From an uncultured bacterium (GTDB lineage Bacteria > Cyanobacteriota > Vampirovibrionia > Gastranaerophilales > Gastranaerophilaceae): a DNA stretch of 25,348 nt. Positions within the stretch are counted from its first letter, which is position 1. Every line of letters begins with the position of its first letter. The translations under genes and the position numbers were made by a program. The stretch is taken from positions 1-25,348 of the forward strand of contig CABRZP010000020.1 of assembly GCA_902475545.1 (NCBI GenBank). Reading direction: 5' to 3'. Positions 15,777 through 20,334 of this stretch are shown piece by piece. The notes beneath the pieces were generated by a model. It ran no database searches. It worked only from the letters and a program-made list of their open reading frames with translations, and was not told the origin of the DNA.

Positions 15777-16499
15777 TTAAACCAATTCTTTTACTTCAGC
15801 TGCAAAAGTCTTAGGATCTAATTTGATACCAGGACCCATTGTAGTTGATAGGTAAACTGATTTAACAAATGTACCTTTTGCTGAAGATGGTTTTGCTTTT
15901 AAAACAGCATCTGCAAGAGTTGCATAGTTTTTAATCAAATCTTCTTCAGTAAATTGGATTTTACCGATAGGACAGTGAATCATACCTTGTTTGTCAGCTC
16001 TGTATTCAACTTTACCAGCTTTAGCATCTTTAACTGCTTTAGTGATATCCATTGTTACAGTACCTGTTTTAGGGTTTGGCATTAAACCTTTAGGTCCTAA
16101 TACACGACCTAATTTACCTAACATACCCATACAATCAGGTGTAGCAATCAATGTATCAAATTCAAACCAACCGCCTGAAATTTTATCGATAATTTCTTCA
16201 GCACCGGCAAATTCAGCACCAGCTTCTGTAGCTTCAGTTGCTTTAGCACCTTTAGCAATAACACAAACTCTTACTTCTTTACCTAAGCCAGCAGGTAAAA
16301 CTACTGTAGATCTGATTTGTTGGTCAGCTTGACGAACATCAATACCTAAACGCATGTGACATTCAACTGTTTCGTTAAATTTAGAAACTTCTTTAGAAAT
16401 TTCTTGTAATTTTTTAATTGCATCAACTGCTGTAGATGGTTGTACGAAACCTTCCAGCATTTCTTGCATTTTCTTTTGTTTTTTAGTTATTTTTGACAT
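15777..16499 (-). CDS. rplA: 50S ribosomal protein L1
   Basis: Ribosomal protein L1 forms the mobile L1 stalk that moves E-site tRNA, and in many bacteria it represses its own operon by binding a leader that mimics 23S rRNA. The 240-residue product has the expected length and the conserved segment GPKGLMPNPKTGTVT, with GKLGRVLG just before it and TMGPGIKLDP at the C-terminus. The start ATG at 16499 has AAGGAA 8 bases upstream. It follows rplK by 49 bases and is the last gene of the unit: a terminator follows at once, and rplJ-rplL are not present. Confidence 0.97.
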   Translation of the reverse strand: MSKITKKQKKMQEMLEGFVQPSTAVDAIKKLQEISKEVSKFNETVECHMRLGIDVRQADQQIRSTVVLPAGLGKEVRVCVIAKGAKATEATEAGAEFAGAEEIIDKISGGWFEFDTLIATPDCMGMLGKLGRVLGPKGLMPNPKTGTVTMDITKAVKDAKAGKVEYRADKQGMIHCPIGKIQFTEEDLIKNYATLADAVLKAKPSSAKGTFVKSVYLSTTMGPGIKLDPKTFAAEVKELV

Positions 16500-16507
16500 T
16501 GTTTAAT

Positions 16508-16543
16508 TTCCTTTCGTGGTGTTAGCGGACTTTCGTCCTTCCA
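16508..16543 (-). promoter_or_regulatory. rplA leader element related to the rplK leader
   Basis: On the minus strand GGAC-GAAA-GTCC forms a 4-bp hairpin with a GNRA tetraloop. It is followed by CCGCTAACACCACGAAAGGA, which contains the Shine-Dalgarno of rplA. The part from GAAAG to the SD aligns with the sequence before rplK (16984-17011) over 28 bases with few differences. A translational control element is inferred. Confidence 0.45.
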
Positions 16544-16548
16544 TCTAA

Positions 16549-16977
16549 TTAGTCTTCTTTTACTGTAACGCCCATAGCTCTACAAGAACCTGCAATCATT
16601 TTAACTGCAGCATCCATAGTTGTAGCATTAAGGTCGTTCATTTTAATTTTAGCGATTTCTTCTAATTGTGCTCTGGTAATTTCAGCAACTTTATCTTTAT
16701 TAGGAACTGAAGATCCTTTAGGAATATTTAATGCTTTTTTAATCAATACAGGAGCCGGTGGTGATTTGATAACAAAAGTGAAGCTTCTGTCTTCGTATAC
16801 ATCAATAATAACCGGAATAATATATCCTGCTTTATCTTGAGTTTTAGCATTGAATTGCTTACAGAAATCCATGATGTTGACACCGTGTTGACCTAATGCA
16901 GGACCAACTGGAGGTGATGGATTTGCTTTACCTGCTTCAATTTGAAGCTTGATTTTTCCTACTACTTTTTTTGCCAT
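16549..16977 (-). CDS. rplK: 50S ribosomal protein L11
   Basis: Ribosomal protein L11 binds the GTPase-associated centre of 23S rRNA and is needed for RelA activation. From ATG at 16977 the product has 142 residues, the normal length. It starts MAKKVVGKIKLQIEAGKA and contains PSPPVGPALGQHGVNIMDFC and KSPPAPVLIKKA. The frame is open 21 codons further upstream (to 17040), but those codons (MWKDPFPPNW) are unlike L11 and lie in the leader. GGAG stands 7 bases before the chosen ATG. It follows nusG after a 165-base gap that holds two copies of a palindromic repeat and a leader element. Confidence 0.97.
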   Translation of the reverse strand: MAKKVVGKIKLQIEAGKANPSPPVGPALGQHGVNIMDFCKQFNAKTQDKAGYIIPVIIDVYEDRSFTFVIKSPPAPVLIKKALNIPKGSSVPNKDKVAEITRAQLEEIAKIKMNDLNATTMDAAVKMIAGSCRAMGVTVKED

Positions 16978-16983
16978 TTTTTT

Positions 16984-17037
16984 CTCCTTTTGTGGTAATA
17001 GCGGTTCTTTCCAATTTGGCGGGAAAGGATCCTTCCA
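16984..17037 (-). promoter_or_regulatory. rplK leader element
   Basis: The minus strand starts TGGAAGGATCC and ends GAAAGAACCGCTATTACCAC followed by AAAAGGAG, the rplK Shine-Dalgarno. GTGG at the 5' end can pair with CCAC at the 3' end. Inside are the palindromes ggaagg-at-cctttcc and ccaaattgg. Both ends resemble the element before rplA. L1- or L11-responsive control is inferred, not shown. Confidence 0.45.
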
Positions 17038-17078
17038 CATTTTGTTGTACTAACTGTTTGTATTTTATTTACTTTTTG

Positions 17079-17103
17079 TCATTCTGAACTTGGTTCAGAA
17101 TCT
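17079..17103 (-). repeat. dispersed palindromic element, copy C1
   Basis: The palindrome attctgaa-cttgg-ttcagaat (17081-17101) lies between nusG and rplK and is oriented opposite to copy C2 next to it. Confidence 0.75.
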
Positions 17104-17112
17104 TTTTATAGC

Positions 17113-17140
17113 AGACCCTGAAACAAGTTCAGGGTGACAT
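17113..17140 (+). repeat. dispersed palindromic element, copy C2
   Basis: The palindrome ccctgaa-acaag-ttcaggg (17116-17134) is followed by tgacat. Together with C1 it makes a head-to-head pair about 60 bases long, which could fold as two hairpins or one long hairpin between nusG and rplK. Confidence 0.75.
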
Positions 17141-17142
17141 TT

Positions 17143-17781
17143 TTAAAGTTTATTAATTTGTTTATATTCCAATTCAACAGGCGTTTCACGACCAAAAATA
17201 GAAACATTTGCTCTAAGTTTAGATTTATCAGGGTAAACTTCAATAATATCAGCATCAAAGTCTGCAAACGGACCTGAAATAATTCTAACTTTATCACCTG
17301 CTTTAACATCAAGTTCAACTTTTTCAACTTGAGATGATGTTCTGTGTAGAATTCTTTTAATTTCACTTTCTCTAACAGGAATAGGTTTTTTAACTGATCC
17401 TACAAATTTTGTAACACCTGAAGTGTGTCTTACAACATACCAGCTGTCTTCGTCCATAATCATTTCAACCAGAACGTAGCCAGGGAATACTTTTTCTTCT
17501 TTTTCCTGTTTCTTTCCGGCTTTCATTTGGACAACTGTTTTTTGAGGAACTTCAATTCTGAAGATTTTATCACCCATATTCATATATTCGATACGTTTTT
17601 CCAAGTTAACTTTAACTTTGTTTTCATAACCTGAATATGTATGAACAATATACCATCTTTTCTTGTTTTTCTTAGCATCTTTTGCTTCTTGCTCAGCTGC
17701 TTCAACAGCTTCAGCCTCAGCTTGTTCAGCTAAGATATCTTCATTAAGTTGTTCTTCCATTGTTTTTTCTTCTTTAGTCAT
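17143..17781 (-). CDS. nusG: transcription termination/antitermination protein NusG
   Basis: NusG binds the RNA polymerase clamp and links it to Rho or the ribosome (through S10). The 212-residue product has an acidic N-terminal tail (about 1-38), then the NGN domain with KRWYIVHTYSGYENKVK and FPGYVLVEM, and a C-terminal KOW domain with AGDKVRIISGPFADFDADI. AAGGTGG precedes the ATG at 17781, and an internal ATG (MEEQL, codon 8) is a less likely start. It lies 29 bases after secE in the same unit. Confidence 0.96.
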   Translation of the reverse strand: MTKEEKTMEEQLNEDILAEQAEAEAVEAAEQEAKDAKKNKKRWYIVHTYSGYENKVKVNLEKRIEYMNMGDKIFRIEVPQKTVVQMKAGKKQEKEEKVFPGYVLVEMIMDEDSWYVVRHTSGVTKFVGSVKKPIPVRESEIKRILHRTSSQVEKVELDVKAGDKVRIISGPFADFDADIIEVYPDKSKLRANVSIFGRETPVELEYKQINKL

Positions 17782-17810
17782 AAGCCACCTTTATAAATTT
17801 TGGTTAAATC

Positions 17811-18002
17811 TTACTTTATAAGGCTAAGTAAGCCTTTAAATATTAAATCCATTAAATAAATTGCTACAGTGAAAACAAACACAATAACGATAACAGACAA
17901 GGTTTCAAAAACAACTTGTTTCTTTTCCGGCCAGCTAACCTTACCCCACTCGGTTTTTACACCTTTAAAGTATGTTTTAATTGCTTCTAGAGTTTCGTTC
18001 AT
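17811..18002 (-). CDS. secE: preprotein translocase subunit SecE
   Basis: Small SecYEG subunit, 63 residues from ATG at 18002. It has the family pattern: an amphipathic helix with YFKGVKTEWGKVSWPEKKQV, then one membrane segment (VVFETLSVIVIVFVFTVAIY, about 34-53) and a short tail. AAGGAAAG lies 4 bases before this ATG. The frame is open 19 codons further, but that stretch lies in tRNA-Trp, so it was dropped. nusG follows, the classic secE-nusG pairing. Confidence 0.94.
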   Translation of the reverse strand: MNETLEAIKTYFKGVKTEWGKVSWPEKKQVVFETLSVIVIVFVFTVAIYLMDLIFKGLLSLIK

Positions 18003-18029
18003 TTTGCTTTCCTTTATTTTAATTAAAAT

Positions 18030-18102
18030 CGCGCCCTGAAGGACTCGAACCCTCGACATCCGGTTTTGGAGACCGACGTTCTACCAACTGAACTAAGGAC
18101 GC
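18030..18102 (-). tRNA. trnW: tRNA-Trp (anticodon CCA)
   Basis: A 73-base cloverleaf on the minus strand: acceptor GCGTCCT/AGGGCGC with discriminator G, D arm GTTC/GAAC, anticodon loop CTCCAAA giving anticodon CCA, and T loop TTCGAGT. The 3' CCA is not encoded. It sits between rpmG and secE, an arrangement known from several bacterial groups, so it is probably cut out of the shared transcript. A cggggaa/ttccccg palindrome at 18107-18121 lies just 5' of it. Confidence 0.96.
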
Positions 18103-18139
18103 ATATCGGGGAAATTCCCCGTTACGTGCCTCACAAAAA

Positions 18140-18307
18140 TTATTTAGTTTCTTTGTGAGTAGTATGTTTTTGACATTTAGGACAGTATTTACTTAATTCC
18201 ATTCTTTCCTTAATGTTCTTTTTGTTTTTTGTTGTTGTGTAGTTTCTTTCTTTACATTCTTCGCAAGCAAGAACTACCATTCTGTCATTTTTTCCTTTGA
18301 TACCCAT
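18140..18307 (-). CDS. rpmG: 50S ribosomal protein L33
   Basis: A 55-residue ribosomal protein of the large subunit. The product starts MGIKGKNDRMVVLACEECKE and later reads LSKYCPKCQKHTTH. Two CxxC pairs (about 15/18 and 42/45) make it the zinc-binding (C+) form. Start ATG at 18307 with AAGGAA 7 bases upstream. It is the first gene of the rpmG, tRNA-Trp, secE, nusG, rplK, rplA unit. Confidence 0.95.
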   Translation of the reverse strand: MGIKGKNDRMVVLACEECKERNYTTTKNKKNIKERMELSKYCPKCQKHTTHKETK

Positions 18308-18348
18308 TTTTTATTTCCTTTATTTTATTAACTTGTCTCCTATTTAAA

Positions 18349-18375
18349 ATAGAATGTGCTTTCATCACATTCTAT
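18349..18375 (-). promoter_or_regulatory. hairpin in the rpmG leader, possible attenuator
   Basis: A perfect 10-bp stem, atagaatgtg/cacattctat, with a 7-base loop lies about 40 bases before rpmG. On the minus strand it is followed by TTTT, so it may act as a weak attenuator or protect the transcript end. Confidence 0.4.
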
Positions 18376-18395
18376 CTATTTCGGCTTATAATTTT

Positions 18396-18423
18396 ATCTT
18401 ATCTCAAAAAAAATAAATTGCAA
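18396..18423 (-). promoter_or_regulatory. probable promoter of the rpmG-rplA unit
   Basis: Minus strand TTGCAA (18423-18418), 16 bases, TAAGAT (18401-18396). It is the best candidate between the terminator at 18458 and rpmG. The same TAAGAT -10 is used by the S10 operon promoter. Confidence 0.45.
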
Positions 18424-18457
18424 ACTAATTGTTAACAAATACTACATTTTTGACAAT

Positions 18458-18486
18458 AAAAAGTCCGCAAAACCGCGGACTTTTTT
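18458..18486 (-). terminator. Rho-independent terminator after the coiled-coil gene
   Basis: The stem aaaaagtccgc/gcggacttttt with a 6-base loop has T-runs on both strands. It lies 22 bases past the stop of the gene ending at 18509 and separates it from the rpmG unit. Confidence 0.88.
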
Positions 18487-18508
18487 ACATTTATGAACTT
18501 TTATTTAA

Positions 18509-19075
18509 TTAACGGCGTGATGAAACAGTAGGCTGTGTAGGATATTTGCCAATTGAATCACTTCTCAATTGTTCCATATAAATTTGACCATTTTTTACAA
18601 CTTGCTGCAATTGAGTAAGATTGTTTTCCAAACTTGTAAGTACTTGTTGAGCATAAAGTTCAGCACCTTCTCTAATCTTCATAGCTTCATCAGTTGCCTG
18701 AAGTCTGATACCTTCTGCATCTTGACGAGCACTATATTTCATTTGGTCACATTCTTCTACAAGTTCATTTTTAATTCTAATTGTTTCACGTTCAAGATTT
18801 TTCATTTGATCAGAAGATGATAATTTTCTATCAGCTTCAGCTTGAGCTTCCTGAATAATTTTATTTGCTCTTTGTTGAGCTTCATTTTGCAATTCTTCTT
18901 TTTTCTTCAAGAAAACTCTGGCTTCTTGAACTTCAAGAGGCAATGCAGCATATATTCTATCGATTAATGTTTCCATTTCCTTTTTGTTTACTACAGTGTA
19001 TTTTAATACAGAATAACCGCCATCAAGGGCTATTTCTAATAACTTTAGTAAATCATACACTCCGTTTTGTGGCAT
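18509..19075 (-). CDS. coiled-coil protein, DivIVA/AtpF-like
   Basis: A 188-residue protein of unknown function. Residues about 5-55 form a small domain (YDLLKLLEIALDGGYSVLKY, VNKKEMETLIDRIYAALP, then VQEARVFLKKK) that is also present twice in the 129-residue neighbour. A long charged coiled coil follows (about 56-165, rich in EAQQRANKIIQEAQAEAD-type repeats), which explains why such proteins get named after ATP synthase b subunit or DivIVA. The tail is Ser/Pro/Arg-rich. Proteins with this LLxxLE-VDxxELxxLIDxIRxALPxEIxxA domain are, as I recall, encoded beside coaD in many Firmicutes and related phyla, which fits here. AGGGA precedes the ATG. It has its own promoter (19115-19143) and terminator. 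Confidence 0.8.
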   Translation of the reverse strand: MPQNGVYDLLKLLEIALDGGYSVLKYTVVNKKEMETLIDRIYAALPLEVQEARVFLKKKEELQNEAQQRANKIIQEAQAEADRKLSSSDQMKNLERETIRIKNELVEECDQMKYSARQDAEGIRLQATDEAMKIREGAELYAQQVLTSLENNLTQLQQVVKNGQIYMEQLRSDSIGKYPTQPTVSSRR

Positions 19076-19114
19076 GCTTTTATCCCTTTATCCCTTTCAC
19101 ATTTATATATTAAT

Positions 19115-19143
19115 ATATTACATAAGCAAATTTTAATTGTCAA
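19115..19143 (-). promoter_or_regulatory. promoter of the coiled-coil gene
   Basis: Minus strand TTGACA (19143-19138), 17 bases, TAATAT (19120-19115), 40 bases before the ATG at 19075. Confidence 0.7.
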
Positions 19144-19184
19144 ATAATGTTTAGATATGGAATTACATAAGTTAACATGTAATT

Positions 19185-19574
19185 TTATTTATCTACAATT
19201 TCGGCTGTTTTAATTTCTGAAGGGATATCATCTTCTAACCTATTTAGTAAAATTTCGAATTCACGCACATTTAGAATTACAAATTTAGAAAACAAAATTG
19301 GCAAAGTCGATTGATCAAGAGAAGTTTCTAATATATTAAGAAAATCATAAATGCGAGAATTGCCATGTTGAATATCATCAAGATTATACTGTCTATTTTT
19401 CAAAAAATCACGAGCTTTTTGCACATCATCCGGAAGGTTAGCATAAAGCTCATCTATCAATTTTTCAACACCACGTTTATTTACAGCCTTGTATCCTCTA
19501 AAGATTGGTAAAGAATAACTATTTTTAATATTTGTTTCAAGTTCTTTGATAAGTTCACGCGTTTTAAATTGCAC
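19185..19574 (-). CDS. hypothetical protein made of two copies of the coaD-linked domain
   Basis: A 129-residue protein starting at a GTG (19574) that overlaps the coaD stop by one base (TAGTG). GGAGG lies inside the end of coaD, so translation is probably coupled. Residues about 6-60 (ELIKELETNI, then VNKRGVEKLIDELYANLPDDVQKARDFLKN) and about 74-127 (IYDFLNILETSL, then LNVREFEILLNRLEDDIPSEIKTAE) are two versions of the domain that begins the next protein (18509-19075). The second copy is more diverged. There is no coiled coil, membrane segment or signal peptide. Function unknown. Confidence 0.75.
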   Translation of the reverse strand: MQFKTRELIKELETNIKNSYSLPIFRGYKAVNKRGVEKLIDELYANLPDDVQKARDFLKNRQYNLDDIQHGNSRIYDFLNILETSLDQSTLPILFSKFVILNVREFEILLNRLEDDIPSEIKTAEIVDK

Positions 19575-20053
19575 TATTTTTCCTCCCTGTTATTTAAATA
19601 ATTATATACAGGTTCAGGTACAAACTTTGAAATATCTCCGCCATTAGCAAGAATTTCCTTAATAGTACTGGATGAAATGAAATTGTACTTAGGTTTTGTG
19701 GTTAAAAATACAGTTTTAACATCATCGCACAAAGCACTATTTGTTTGCGAAAGCTGCATTTCATATTCAAAATCTGAAACTGCTCGTAATCCTCGAATAA
19801 GCACTGTTGCACCTATTCTTTTTGCATATTCAATAGTCAAACCGTCAAAAGCATCCACTTCAACATTGTCAAGGTTTTCAATACTTGCCCTAATCAAATC
19901 TACTCTTTCCTCAACACTTAAGAAACCTTTTTTTTCGCCATTATGAGCAACAGCTATAATGACTTTATCAAAAATTCCTGCCGCATTTTTTAAAATATCA
20001 AGATGTCCTTTGGTAACGGGATCAAAACTTCCCGGATATATTGCAATTTTCAT
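19574..20053 (-). CDS. coaD: phosphopantetheine adenylyltransferase
   Basis: Transfers AMP from ATP to 4'-phosphopantetheine, the penultimate step of coenzyme A synthesis. From ATG at 20053 the product has 159 residues, the family length. It begins MKIAIYPGSFDPVTKGHLDI with the nucleotidyltransferase GSFDPxTxGH motif, has RGLRAVSDFEYE, and ends with FISSSTIKEI (the ISSS/T motif). The frame is open 16 codons upstream but those codons overlap the -10 region. AGGGG stands 6 bases before this ATG, and a consensus promoter lies at 20073-20101. It is first of two overlapping genes. Confidence 0.96.
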   Translation of the reverse strand: MKIAIYPGSFDPVTKGHLDILKNAAGIFDKVIIAVAHNGEKKGFLSVEERVDLIRASIENLDNVEVDAFDGLTIEYAKRIGATVLIRGLRAVSDFEYEMQLSQTNSALCDDVKTVFLTTKPKYNFISSSTIKEILANGGDISKFVPEPVYNYLNNREEK

Positions 20054-20072
20054 TATGTCCCCTTTTGCAAAA

Positions 20073-20101
20073 ATTATATAATAATACCGGATTTTTTTCA
20101 A
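20073..20101 (-). promoter_or_regulatory. promoter of coaD
   Basis: Minus strand TTGAAA (20101-20096), 17 bases, TATAAT (20078-20073). The leader to the coaD ATG would be only about 13 bases. Confidence 0.7.
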
Positions 20102-20264
20102 TCTTAATAAAGGTTTCAGAATTTCATGTTAATTTATGTAACAAGAATTGATATCAAACGCAATTTCATATATCAAAAATACTTTAATAATATATACAAA
20201 CGATATATAAAGCAATTTATATATAACTACTACCTTCTACTTTCTACCTACTAACCTTTTACAC

Positions 20265-20316
20265 GAGGAATTGTAAAAATTCCAAGGAAGCTTCTATTTA
20301 GAAGCTTTTTTTTTGC
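20265..20316 (+). ncRNA. candidate small RNA 3' end, orphan plus-strand hairpins and terminator
   Basis: Two adjacent plus-strand hairpins: ggaatt-gtaaa-aattcc near 20266-20282, then aagcttc-tattta-gaagctt (20288-20307), followed by about eight further T residues. This has the form of a small RNA ending in an intrinsic terminator, yet no plus-strand gene precedes it (coaD and the SNF2 gene are both on minus). The upstream bases are AT-rich, with a CTAC-rich stretch (20226-20252) and no convincing promoter. On the minus strand the hairpin has no T-run, so it is not the SNF2 terminator. Confidence 0.35.
20288..20315 (+). terminator. orphan Rho-independent terminator
   Basis: A 7-bp stem aagcttc/gaagctt with a 6-base loop and a long T-run, readable only on the plus strand. 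See the small RNA candidate. Confidence 0.75.
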
Positions 20317-20334
20317 ATAAATTAAACTTTTAAA

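Noticed and set aside
15991..16332. 113-codon plus-strand frame opposite rplA
   Set aside because: It is antisense to the well-conserved L1 gene, with no ribosome-binding site or homology.
16978..17040. Longer L11 starting MWKDPFPPNW
   Set aside because: L11 families begin at MAKK; the extra codons lie in the leader element, and the GGAG fits only the ATG at 16977.
18003..18059. Longer SecE starting MSRVRVLQGA
   Set aside because: The extension is translated tRNA-Trp sequence; the ATG at 18002 has its own Shine-Dalgarno.
20226..20252. CTAC-rich stretch as a regulatory direct repeat
   Set aside because: The repeats are irregular and short, and look like low-complexity DNA. No operator symmetry was found.
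20126..20254. 42-codon plus-strand ORF (MLIYVTRIDIKRNF...)
   Set aside because: The composition is what AT-rich non-coding DNA gives (Tyr/Ile/Asn/Lys), and there is no well-placed Shine-Dalgarno. It could still be part of a transcribed RNA.
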